DNA of 64,000 bases from the NCBI GenBank assembly GCA_028284865.1, contig JANQQV010000018.1:163349-227348 (forward strand), read 5' to 3'. Under the pieces are notes generated by a model. It searched no databases. It saw only the letters and a program-made list of their open reading frames with translations, and was not told where the DNA came from. This document shows positions 40,582 through 49,226 of this stretch, piece after piece. This DNA comes from Rhodothermales bacterium. GTDB lineage: Bacteria; Bacteroidota; Rhodothermia; Rhodothermales; UBA10348. The translations under genes were made by a program, and so were the position numbers. Position 1 is the first letter of the stretch, and the number at the start of each line of letters is the position of its first letter.

Positions 40582-42015
40582 TCAGGCATTATCAGGTGCG
40601 GTGTCCTTCACGAGTGTCCACGCCAGCGTACTGATCAGCAGCGAACCGGCACAGATGGCGAAAATGATGTTCTTGTTGGCCGCTGAGCCAATCAGCTCAC
40701 CGATACCAAGGGAGGCAACCAATTGGGGCAGCACCACGGATAGATTGAAGAGGCCCATGTACAGACCCATCTTCGCCTGATCCACCTTCTGGGACATGAT
40801 GGCGAAAGGCAAACTCACAGTAGCGGCCCATCCGACTCCCACGACACCCATCATGACATAGACCATGAAAGGCGAGGACCCGATAAACAGGATGCCTGCG
40901 TATCCCACCGTCATCACGGCCATACACGCCATGTGAGTTTTCACACGGCCGATTTTCTCGGTGATGGGCTCGAGGACAAAGGCGGGAAGAATGGCGCCGA
41001 CGGCATTCAGTACTAGGAACGAAATGGAGACGACTCGGCCCATTTCGACATCCGTCAGGCCGGGCATTTCATAGGTCACGTAGGCGAACATGTACACGAA
41101 CATCGTCTGCACGCCTACCCAGGTGAATGAGTGCGCCGCCAGCACCTTCTTGAATCCGAGGTCGGAAGCGGCTTCGCGCGAAAGTCCGTCTTCCTTCTTG
41201 AACAGGGACTCGGCGATCAGGACGACGGTCAGGATGCCGAGCCCGACTTCGACCCAATAGTGTCCAAGATCTACTTCCATGACCCGCATGGTCATGGCGT
41301 AGACCGAATAGATGAAGAATCCCCAGAGCGGACGGGTCGTGCGGACCAGCTCGGAGAATGAGAATCCCGGACCATCAGACGAGCCGTCCTGTTCGCCAGT
41401 CAATTCACGTGGCTCCTCGATAAAGAAGGTCGGGACGACGGAGAACACGAAGACAAGGATGGCGCCCCCATAAATGAGGGTGATGTTGCCCATGATGGCC
41501 CCAACGGCGTACGCCAGGACGCCGAACGTACCTGACACCGTCTGCATCCAGGTGTATCCTTTCGTTCGTTCCACACCTTCGGGTGTGACGTCGGCAATAA
41601 TCGAACGCGTGGGATTGAAACTGACGTTGATGGCCAGATCAAGGGTGAGGGCAATGGCAATGGCGACGCCCAGAATGCCCTCGATTCCCATGGCCGTCGA
41701 AATGACGTCGATGTTCGGGAGGGCCAGCAACATCAAGGTGGCCAGTACACCGCCGATGAGAATGAATGGCCGTCGGCGGCCATTCCAGAACCAGACGTTG
41801 TCGGAGATGATGCCGATGACCACCTGTCCGAGGATTCCAGCAATCGGGCCCGCCGCCCAGACCAACCCGATTTCTTCAATCTCGAGATGGTATTTGGTGC
41901 TCAGGATCCAGCTGAGGGCGGAAATCTGAACGGAAAGGGCGAACCCCATGGCTGTGGCCGGAAGGCTCAGCAACATGAAGAACGAACGGGTGAGGTTCTT
42001 CTGACTGGACAGCAT
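40582..42015 (-). CDS. MFS sugar transporter (SLC45/GPH-like)
   Basis: A 477-residue permease with about 12 helices. The cytoplasmic loop motif ISDNVWFWNGRRRPFILIGG is very like SLC45-type and plant sucrose carriers, in which the Asp and Arg-rich loop is conserved. The two halves are separated by an acidic loop (EEPRELTGEQDGS). Given the downstream alpha-amylase and the nearby TonB-receptor operon, import of maltose or maltodextrin across the inner membrane is the best inference. The ATG at 42015 begins the first homologous residues; the upstream open frame is not protein-like. Confidence 0.87.
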   Translation of the reverse strand: MLSSQKNLTRSFFMLLSLPATAMGFALSVQISALSWILSTKYHLEIEEIGLVWAAGPIAGILGQVVIGIISDNVWFWNGRRRPFILIGGVLATLMLLALPNIDVISTAMGIEGILGVAIAIALTLDLAINVSFNPTRSIIADVTPEGVERTKGYTWMQTVSGTFGVLAYAVGAIMGNITLIYGGAILVFVFSVVPTFFIEEPRELTGEQDGSSDGPGFSFSELVRTTRPLWGFFIYSVYAMTMRVMEVDLGHYWVEVGLGILTVVLIAESLFKKEDGLSREAASDLGFKKVLAAHSFTWVGVQTMFVYMFAYVTYEMPGLTDVEMGRVVSISFLVLNAVGAILPAFVLEPITEKIGRVKTHMACMAVMTVGYAGILFIGSSPFMVYVMMGVVGVGWAATVSLPFAIMSQKVDQAKMGLYMGLFNLSVVLPQLVASLGIGELIGSAANKNIIFAICAGSLLISTLAWTLVKDTAPDNA

Positions 42016-42132
42016 GGTCAAATCGGTCGGGTGAAGAAGGGGTGGCCGATGGTCACGCTCCGGAGCGTCCTTTTGCGCCAATACGCGCCATTGAACGCGG
42101 TGGGCATCATGGGCCGGGTTCAGAAATGCGAA

Positions 42133-42162
42133 GGGCCGGCGCGACCTTGGTCGCGCCGGCCC
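42133..42162 (-). terminator. Perfect GC hairpin between the T9SS surface protein gene and the MFS gene
   Basis: GGGCCGGCGCGACC and its exact complement are separated by TT, which in practice means a 13-bp stem with a CTTG loop. It sits 51 bases after the stop of the surface-protein gene. No convincing U-tract follows on the minus strand, so it may act as an RNA-stabilising or partial terminator hairpin rather than a full stop. Confidence 0.55.
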
Positions 42163-42213
42163 CAGCATTATTCAACCTCGTTCAGCATGGAACGGGTCTG
42201 TAAGCCACCTGGC

Positions 42214-44421
42214 TTACTTGAGCAGCATCATCGTTTTGATGCGTACCTGATCGCCTGCCTGCAGGCGATACATGTACATGCCGCTCGCGAACTGGCTGGC
42301 GTCGAACTGTACCGTGTGGGCAGCAGCCGGCATCATGCCATCAACCAACGTGGCCACCTGACGACCCAGCAGGTCGTAGACGGTCAGCGTGACGCGTGAG
42401 CTCTGAGCGAGCTCGTAAGCAATCGTCGTCACCGGGTTGAACGGGTTCGGGTAGTTCTGGTGCAGGGTGACCTGCTCCGGAAGGACCGAATCCTCGGTGT
42501 TCGTGATCATGCCCGTGTCGTTTTCACCACCACGACGAACGACCATGGCGGTCGGAGGCGTAGCGTTGTTGTCGACGAGCACGTAAGGATCGTAGAGACC
42601 GTCGTTGAACGTGCCTTCAGATTCGATGATGGCACCGAAGATCACGTTGAGGCTCGGATTGGCTTCGTCAACGTCCGGCTTGTGGTTACCCGCAAACGTG
42701 GACTCGTTGTCGAGACCGTTGACACCGAACTTGAGGTCCTGACCGCGCTTGGCTTCACCAGCACCCTTCGTGAGGGTCATCGTGAATACCGAGTCACCTG
42801 CAACGGCGTCACCGTTGGTACCGTCGTCAAACAGCTGCAGGTCGGAACGGGCAGCGAGGTTGTCACCCCAGCCTTCCCAGCCATTGACGCTGTTGGCGAA
42901 TGGACCGTTGGCAAACAGGCCGTCGAAGGACGTTGTCGGATCACCCGTCTGAACGTCAGCCGGCATACCGGATGAGTCAGCGATGTGGTAGTACGCAGTA
43001 CGTGCGTCTACGGCAATCACAACATTGGTCTCAGCCGTGAACACGTCGTCGAACGTGATGCCCGAGAAGAACGGTGCTGGCGCACCCTCTGCCGGATAGA
43101 ACGCGTCGATGAAGCCGTTGTTGTCGCTGTCGGACTCATCACCCTTGATGACGAGTTCTTTGTTGTCACCGCTTTCCCAACCCACATTGCCGTCGGTATC
43201 GCGGGTCGTGAACTTGAAGAAGACGGACTCGCCTCCATTAAAATTCTCGACGCGAACGATCCCCGAGTATACGTTTGGATCGATGAAGTCGGCAGCCAGC
43301 GTATCAGCAGTGGAATCCCAGCCGTTCATGCTACCGGAAACTGTGACAACGTCACCAGCGACCGGATCGAATGAACCGTTGAGGAGAGAAACACCCATGT
43401 TGACGCGGAACTCGATTTCCACATCCACGGGAATGATATCGTTCTCACCACCACGACGAACAACCTGGAAGCTCGGAGGCATCGCGCTGTTGTCAATGAT
43501 GATGTATGGATCGAAGAGGCCGTCGACGAAGGAACCATCGGCCTGCAGCATGGCACCAAATACCATGTTGACGACCGGATTGTCTTCGTCCACGCTTGGC
43601 GTGTGGTTACCAGCGAACGTGGACTCGTTGTCGAATCCGTTCACACCGAACTTGAGATCAACCTTGCGCTTGGCCTGACCGGCTTTTTTGGCAAGCGTGA
43701 TCGTGAAGATCGAATCACCGGCAACGGCATCGTCTCCTGCTCCGTCATCGAGGAGCTGGAGATCGGTACGAGCAGCGAGGTTGGCACCCCAGCCTTCCCA
43801 TCCGTTGACTTCGTTGGCAAACGGCCCGTTCGCAAACAGGCCGGCAAATGCCGTTACGGCATCACCGGACTGAACGTCAGCTGGCATACCCATCGAGTCC
43901 GCGATGTGGTAGTAGGCTGGACGCGCATCGACGGTCACGACAACGTTGGTATCCTTCGTGAACACATCGTCAAAGGTCACGCCGTTGAAGAAACCTGGAT
44001 CCGTGCCCTGAGCGGGATAGTAGGCATCGAGGAAGCCATTGCCATCGCCGTCGGTCTCGTTGCCGGTGATGTTAACGACTTTGTTGTCGCCGCCTTCCCA
44101 ACCAACGTTGCCGTCAGTGTCGCGCGTGGTGAATTTGAAAAACACGTCGCCTGGTGCCGTGAAATTCTCAATCTGAACGACTTTCGAATAGATGTTCGGA
44201 TCGATGAAATCGGCGGCGAGCGTATCTGCAGTAGAATCCCAGCCATTCAGGCTGCCTGAAACGGTAACAACGTCGCCGTCTGCGGGGTTGAATTCACCGC
44301 TGAGCAACTGAACGCCCATGTTGACACGGAACTCAATCTCCACATTGACCTGGGCGGTCGCATTCTGGAGAGTGAACATTCCGAGCAGCAGGACACCCAG
44401 CAGTCTGGTAGCAAACTTCAT
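42214..44421 (-). CDS. T9SS-exported surface protein with two tandem starch-binding-like modules
   Basis: A 735-residue secreted protein (signal peptide 1-24, cleavage after ATAQ). Residues 25-331 and 332-638 are two copies of one 307-residue module that align without a gap. Each begins VEIEFRVNMGV and includes a beta-sandwich stretch around VVTVSGS-NGWDST and FFKFTTRDTDGNVGW, similar in style to carbohydrate-binding domains, and a DDG-DAVAGDS loop. The tail is a T9SS type A sorting domain (LHQNYPNPFNPVTTI, YDLLGRQVATLVDG). A perfect AAGGAGG lies six bases before the start. Position in the operon suggests a surface glycan binder in the role of SusE/SusF. Confidence 0.85.
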   Translation of the reverse strand: MKFATRLLGVLLLGMFTLQNATAQVNVEIEFRVNMGVQLLSGEFNPADGDVVTVSGSLNGWDSTADTLAADFIDPNIYSKVVQIENFTAPGDVFFKFTTRDTDGNVGWEGGDNKVVNITGNETDGDGNGFLDAYYPAQGTDPGFFNGVTFDDVFTKDTNVVVTVDARPAYYHIADSMGMPADVQSGDAVTAFAGLFANGPFANEVNGWEGWGANLAARTDLQLLDDGAGDDAVAGDSIFTITLAKKAGQAKRKVDLKFGVNGFDNESTFAGNHTPSVDEDNPVVNMVFGAMLQADGSFVDGLFDPYIIIDNSAMPPSFQVVRRGGENDIIPVDVEIEFRVNMGVSLLNGSFDPVAGDVVTVSGSMNGWDSTADTLAADFIDPNVYSGIVRVENFNGGESVFFKFTTRDTDGNVGWESGDNKELVIKGDESDSDNNGFIDAFYPAEGAPAPFFSGITFDDVFTAETNVVIAVDARTAYYHIADSSGMPADVQTGDPTTSFDGLFANGPFANSVNGWEGWGDNLAARSDLQLFDDGTNGDAVAGDSVFTMTLTKGAGEAKRGQDLKFGVNGLDNESTFAGNHKPDVDEANPSLNVIFGAIIESEGTFNDGLYDPYVLVDNNATPPTAMVVRRGGENDTGMITNTEDSVLPEQVTLHQNYPNPFNPVTTIAYELAQSSRVTLTVYDLLGRQVATLVDGMMPAAAHTVQFDASQFASGMYMYRLQAGDQVRIKTMMLLK
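42508..43428 (-). repeat. Tandem module copy 2 in the surface protein gene
   Basis: Encodes residues 332-638. By hand count about 219 of 307 residues match copy 1, with no gaps, which points to a fairly recent in-frame duplication or repeated gene conversion. Confidence 0.9.
43429..44349 (-). repeat. Tandem module copy 1 in the surface protein gene
   Basis: Encodes residues 25-331, directly after the signal peptide. It is directly adjacent to copy 2 with no linker, so the repeat unit is 921 bases. Confidence 0.9.
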
Positions 44422-44469
44422 GGGTTGCCTCCTTCCTTGGTGAGTGGGTAAAAGTGGTCAATGCGGATG

Positions 44470-44508
44470 CACCGGTATGCGCTCTCAAGTCGAGAGTACA
44501 TACCGGTG
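44470..44508 (-). other. Long two-part stem-loop between the PorV-like and surface protein genes
   Basis: An outer 10-bp stem (CACCGGTATG at 44470-44479, CATACCGGTG at 44499-44508) encloses an inner 5-bp stem (CTCTC/GAGAG) with an AAGTC loop. It is between two genes of the same operon and has no immediate U-tract on the minus strand. It could protect upstream RNA from decay or set a step in expression, leaving the highly translated downstream gene on a separate stable fragment. Confidence 0.6.
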
Positions 44509-44548
44509 AACCCGGCATCGAAACGCGGAGAGGTGTGGTTTGGAACCA

Positions 44549-45595
44549 TCAAAATGTTGCTCCCAATGTCCACATTTGAGGTGTTCCAAGATCTCCGTAA
44601 TCCTGGAACACATAGTCGAAGTGCGCGGTCACCGTATTGGAAACACGGTAAGCAAGACCGAATCCTCCGGTCAAGCCGCCGTCGTCAGCTACATCCGAAA
44701 AAGCTTGTCGGTATCCCCCTCGCACGAAAAAGAACTCGTGGAAGGCATACTCGAATCCAAACGACGCGCTTTCCGAGTTGTCGTTCGGGTGGATGGCATC
44801 TACTGACACCGTGATGCGCTGGTTATCGGTCGTCCATGGATCGAGGGCGAGGCCGACTCGGAACGTGAGCGGCATGGGCCATTCGTCCGTTTCCAGCTCC
44901 GCGCCGAGACGTGGGTTGTTGCCTTCGATGTTCGGATCGATGTCGATGGCTCGACGAAGGTCCTTGCCGGTCAGTGACATGTCCGAACCGAAGTTACTCA
45001 TCGACATTCCGATACGCAGGTTGCGCACACCGGCCTCGTAGAACACGCCGAGATCCAGGCCCGTGCCGCCGGCCTTTTCATTCCAGATCCGCTGCTGCAC
45101 GTACTTGACCGTGGCGCCAGCAGAAAACCGGTTCGTGATATTCCGCGCCATCGTGATGCCGACTGCCATGTCCTGCGGATTGAACAGCTCACCCGTTCCT
45201 TCCGGGTTGGCAATCGTCGTCACTTCCATTTCGCCGTAATCGAGAACCATCACCGAGATCCCGAGATGGGCCACGGGTGTCTGGATGCCTGCGGCAACAT
45301 GGTGATACTGCGAATCAACGAACCAGTCTGCGCGCACGAAATCGATTCCGCTGCCGCCGATACGGGCCAGGGCTGCGGGATTCCAGTGAACGGCATTGGG
45401 GCCGCCTTCCACAGCTACCTGGGCACTGCCCATTGCCGCCGCACGGGCGTCAGTAGCAATTCCCAGGAACGCCGCAGCCGACGTTCCCACTTTATTCTGT
45501 GCCTGAGCCGTTCCGGCTGACAATCCTCCTGCCAGGAGCAGGGCGACAGCAACCAGGAGGGCGTGACCTCGAAGAGTATGTGGTTGTGTCATCAT
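44549..45595 (-). CDS. PorV/PorQ-family outer-membrane protein
   Basis: A 348-residue protein with signal peptide (cleavage after AQAQ) and a predicted beta-barrel. The opening KVGTSAAAFLGIATDARAAAMG and NAVHWNPAALA is the PorV/PorQ-family signature. PorV binds T9SS cargo at the outer membrane and hands it to the attachment complex. Here the gene starts one base after the stop of a large secreted protein gene and lies in a glycan-uptake operon, so it is probably a locus-specific paralogue rather than the general T9SS PorV. The C-terminus ends in aromatic Phe, as expected for a barrel. Confidence 0.88.
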   Translation of the reverse strand: MMTQPHTLRGHALLVAVALLLAGGLSAGTAQAQNKVGTSAAAFLGIATDARAAAMGSAQVAVEGGPNAVHWNPAALARIGGSGIDFVRADWFVDSQYHHVAAGIQTPVAHLGISVMVLDYGEMEVTTIANPEGTGELFNPQDMAVGITMARNITNRFSAGATVKYVQQRIWNEKAGGTGLDLGVFYEAGVRNLRIGMSMSNFGSDMSLTGKDLRRAIDIDPNIEGNNPRLGAELETDEWPMPLTFRVGLALDPWTTDNQRITVSVDAIHPNDNSESASFGFEYAFHEFFFVRGGYRQAFSDVADDGGLTGGFGLAYRVSNTVTAHFDYVFQDYGDLGTPQMWTLGATF

Positions 45596-45596
45596 G

Positions 45597-48500
45597 TTAT
45601 TTGATCAGCGCGAGTTTCCCGGTGGTTTCACCCACTCCAGGGACTTCGACATGGTAGAAATAGATTCCGTATGCGACGTCCAGGTTGGTCCGCGAGCGCA
45701 GATCCCAACTGACGGTTCCATCGTCGATGAATCCATCGTGTCGCAGTTCACGCACGAGTTCGCCACGGGACGAGTAGATGCTGATACGTGCATCCCTCGG
45801 CACGTGAATGAAGTCGATTCGACGCTCGCCGCGACCACTCGTGATGGTAGGCGGTAGAGGAGCTTCCCACGAGGCTGCCGCCACGTATGGGTTCGGCACG
45901 ACCTTGATGCGATCCAGCTGGGACTCAGCATCGTCGTCGTCCACTCCCGAAGCGAAGGTCGAGAAGGTGAACACATCGCTACCGGAGAACGGCTTGCGCG
46001 TGGCTATGGTGAACACGTCACCGCCGCGCGGAAATGCGCCACCGCCAGCTTCAGCACGCAGTGCAAAGGTCGGTGTGCTACTTCCGTAGATATCCTCATA
46101 GATGAAGATGAAGTCGGTCGTCGTGTCGAACTGTCCATTCGGTGCGACTTCGAAGAAGACGAATTCGGCAGCGCGGTCCAGCGTGACGTTCCAGACTTCA
46201 AAGTTGGCCGGACCTGCTGTGGCATTCGGGCCGCGGGATCCGAGACGGAAGCCACCGATGGATTGGGCTACCGTCTGATCCGAGAAGCGAATCTCGTAGT
46301 CGTAAGGCACCATCTCGCCGGTGTAGCGCCATTGGGTAACGTTTGCCCGGTCGACAAAGACGGAGACCATCCCGGTCGTATCCGCAAATCCGGTACGGTC
46401 GAAATCGAGGCGGTTGGTGTCGTTGTTGAAGATCAGGCGCAGCCCGTCGAAGACTACACCCTCAGCTTCGGCCAGGGTCGCTTCCTCGACAATGTCGAAT
46501 CCGTCGAGCTCAACGCTGAATCGACTCGCATTGATGGCTGTGTCGTCAAACGTGACCGTGTATTCGGTGTCATCTTCCAGCATGCGCGGATCAAGGACCT
46601 CCACGAAAACCTCTCCCGTTCCAGGTCCTGCCGTGTGGATGACATCCTCACTGAGTCCTCCAGCGAAGTACCCGGAAACAGGCGCATTCGGCACGACGGC
46701 CACGACATTCTTGTCGGTCTTGACCGAACCGTCTTCGGTCACGGTTGCCGTCCGGCTGTTCTCAGCCGGGTAGAAGACCGGACTTCCGTGGTCGTACGCA
46801 GTGACAGCGTAGTAATACGTGCGTCCGTTCTCGACATCCGTATCAACGAAGGAGTGTTTCAGTCCGGTGTCTTCCCCGATCCAGAACGGGACGCCTCGAA
46901 CACGCTCCTGAACCGAGAAGTCGCCTGACCAGAGACCTTGCTTGCCGTTTACCAGGTCATACTGGGCAATCGGCGCCAGAATGGCCGGGTTGCCAAATAC
47001 ATCGGTGATTGGTCGTGGATCGCGGAAGAACGGATCCGTGCTCTTGTAAATGCGATACCCCTCGAAGTCCATACCCAGAATCGGGTCGATGGAAGCTTCG
47101 GCTTTGGCATCCCAGAACAGAGTGACGCGACCGTCTCCAGGAACGGCCTGAACGAGAGGCTTGTCCGGAGGACGCGCAAAGTTGTAGTTGCGATCGTAGA
47201 TCTCCTGGACCGTGATCACGTTGTTCGTGATCGTGGACAGCTTCTGGGCGAAGTCTTCTCCGTTACCGAAAACAAGTGCCATGGAGAAACGGTGCGTCTG
47301 TCCGGGCTCAAGTCGGAAGTATCCTGAACCGTACATGAAGTCGCCATCGACGCCGCCCTGACTCTGCTGCTGGGCAAGTTCTTCGTTGGTCGTGAAGAAT
47401 CCAGGGGTGAGGGCTTCCCACAAACGGTTGTCGTCGTTCATGCGGACGGCTCCCGGAGGCGTGAAGTAGAAGAAGGAGGACAGACCGACCTGATCCGTTT
47501 CCGTCACGTCAAGGTTCTCGAAGTTCGGCTCACCGGCGCTTGGTACGCCATCGCCTTCTCCTGCATCTCCTGTTCCAGCGCGACCGTCGGCTCCAACGTC
47601 ATCCGTGAATATGTCCCAGTCGCCATCGTTGTCGACGCCATCGCGGTTGTCCTCATCAATCATCAGGTTCAAGAGGCCATGGACCAACGAATCCTGACGG
47701 GTGGCAGCCCGGCCACGTACGTCGTTCGCAAACTCGACGTAGTTCTTGAATCGGACAGCTGGAAGCTCTTCAATCTCTCCCTGGAAGTTCTGCTTGCGAC
47801 GCTGGAAGTGGAGCAATTCGTCTTCATCGATCAGACCGTCCAGGTCGTTATCGACGAGGTCTTTCTCGACCACTTCCTGAGAGCCGATCTGGCTTCGGAT
47901 CGTGATCGTGGTCTCTTCCAGAACGGAGCCTGCACCAACGGTGTACTCAACGCCCTGGGAGTTGACGGTAATCGTGGACCCGTCGTTGGGAACGTAGGTG
48001 ATGGACCGCTCGAAGGTGTCGCCGTCGATCAGGATGAGCGGATCGCCGGCCTGAAGTGTGCGAGCCTGAAAGTCCGTCGGGTTGAACACGTTTCCAGATC
48101 CTTCCGTGCCGTCAGATACGTACGGAAAGCCATCGATGTCGCGACCAGGTTCCTCAAGCGGATCGCCGTCGCCATCGTTATCGATTCCGTCGAGGGCGTT
48201 GCCCGGGCTTTCCATGAAGGCGTAGCCCACAATCCCCACGTTCTGACCCTCGTTACCCGTGAATGGGGGCGAATCGTAGGAGTACACGATTCGGTTGAGC
48301 TGGTCAAAGAAGGCGAGGTCATCTTGCGAATCCCCATCACCACCAGCCAGCGTTCCCGCGGTCATTCCGACGGCCACGCGAGGATACGTCGTCGTTCCCG
48401 TGTTCGTGACCTCATAGATCATGAAGAGCGCATCCTGGGCCAGGAATTGCGTCCACTGCAGGGCGCGAACCTTTACAGCCAGGCCGAGACCATCACGGGA

Positions 48501-49217
48501 TTCATTGGTCGAATCCGGATTGAAGAACGGGTACCGTGACTGCATTTCCTTGTCGGAGTGGTCATCAGCCCAGTAGTAGGACTCGAGGTCTGCGTTGAAG
48601 ATGTCGCGGCCGAAGAAGCCATTCCAGTCTGCCCCACCAGTCTCTGGGTCAATCCAGTTCGGTTGATCGGGCCAGCGATTCGGCCACGTTGTCGGATCCG
48701 TCGAAATGGCCGGGCTCTCATTGTCTTCTGAATCATTGGCAAAGCCTGCCATGGGCTCAAGGCCCCAGAAGATCGAGGGGTTTTCCGGGTTGTTGTTCGA
48801 TCCCGATCGCGGATGTCGAGGCGTCAGCGCCTTGACCACGTTCGTGTCAGGCCGTGCGTCGCCGTCCAGATCCACGGGTACCTCGGCTACAATCACCGGT
48901 ACCACATCCCCGATATAGAAATCGCGCGTTCCTTTGGGCCAGTTACCACGCGTTTCCCCGACACCAGCCCAGAGACCGGTATTGAAGAAGGTGATGGCAA
49001 TCTGGTTGCCGTCGTGGATGTTCTTCTTTTCGTTGTCGCGACTTCCCCAGTACTGGGATTCGAAGAGGAACTGTGGTAGATCCGACCGGCTCTGAGCGGC
49101 AGCGTTGTCCACGGACATCGTCCCCGACAACAGCACTACCACAAGGAGTCCGGCAACCGTCCCCACGATCCCGTCGGGACGACTCTTCCTGGCCGCAATG
49201 ATTGAATTCAGTTTCAT
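45597..49217 (-). CDS. Large secreted protein of the TonB-receptor operon, unknown function
   Basis: A 1206-residue exported protein (signal peptide cleaved after NAAAQ). Several DxDxDG calcium-type loops occur: GIDNDGDGDPLEE, VDNDLDGLIDEDE and GVDNDGDWDIFTDD. A fibronectin-III-like domain (VPGDGRVTLFWD, GYRIYKSTDP, RTYYYAVTAYD) lies at about 690-830. The C-terminal 100 residues (VVPNPYVA, ISIYSSRGELVREL, YGIYFYHVE) are a T9SS-like sorting domain. ATG at 49217 is nine bases after the receptor stop (GTG at 49223 is also possible), and its own stop is one base before the PorV-like start. That coupling implies a complex. No SusD homology is visible. Confidence 0.8.
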   Translation of the reverse strand: MKLNSIIAARKSRPDGIVGTVAGLLVVVLLSGTMSVDNAAAQSRSDLPQFLFESQYWGSRDNEKKNIHDGNQIAITFFNTGLWAGVGETRGNWPKGTRDFYIGDVVPVIVAEVPVDLDGDARPDTNVVKALTPRHPRSGSNNNPENPSIFWGLEPMAGFANDSEDNESPAISTDPTTWPNRWPDQPNWIDPETGGADWNGFFGRDIFNADLESYYWADDHSDKEMQSRYPFFNPDSTNESRDGLGLAVKVRALQWTQFLAQDALFMIYEVTNTGTTTYPRVAVGMTAGTLAGGDGDSQDDLAFFDQLNRIVYSYDSPPFTGNEGQNVGIVGYAFMESPGNALDGIDNDGDGDPLEEPGRDIDGFPYVSDGTEGSGNVFNPTDFQARTLQAGDPLILIDGDTFERSITYVPNDGSTITVNSQGVEYTVGAGSVLEETTITIRSQIGSQEVVEKDLVDNDLDGLIDEDELLHFQRRKQNFQGEIEELPAVRFKNYVEFANDVRGRAATRQDSLVHGLLNLMIDEDNRDGVDNDGDWDIFTDDVGADGRAGTGDAGEGDGVPSAGEPNFENLDVTETDQVGLSSFFYFTPPGAVRMNDDNRLWEALTPGFFTTNEELAQQQSQGGVDGDFMYGSGYFRLEPGQTHRFSMALVFGNGEDFAQKLSTITNNVITVQEIYDRNYNFARPPDKPLVQAVPGDGRVTLFWDAKAEASIDPILGMDFEGYRIYKSTDPFFRDPRPITDVFGNPAILAPIAQYDLVNGKQGLWSGDFSVQERVRGVPFWIGEDTGLKHSFVDTDVENGRTYYYAVTAYDHGSPVFYPAENSRTATVTEDGSVKTDKNVVAVVPNAPVSGYFAGGLSEDVIHTAGPGTGEVFVEVLDPRMLEDDTEYTVTFDDTAINASRFSVELDGFDIVEEATLAEAEGVVFDGLRLIFNNDTNRLDFDRTGFADTTGMVSVFVDRANVTQWRYTGEMVPYDYEIRFSDQTVAQSIGGFRLGSRGPNATAGPANFEVWNVTLDRAAEFVFFEVAPNGQFDTTTDFIFIYEDIYGSSTPTFALRAEAGGGAFPRGGDVFTIATRKPFSGSDVFTFSTFASGVDDDDAESQLDRIKVVPNPYVAAASWEAPLPPTITSGRGERRIDFIHVPRDARISIYSSRGELVRELRHDGFIDDGTVSWDLRSRTNLDVAYGIYFYHVEVPGVGETTGKLALIK

Positions 49218-49226
49218 GGTCACAAC

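Noticed and set aside
47679..48539. 286-codon open frame antisense to the 1206-residue protein
   Set aside because: The sense frame shows a signal peptide, calcium-type loops and a sorting domain; the antisense frame shows none of these.
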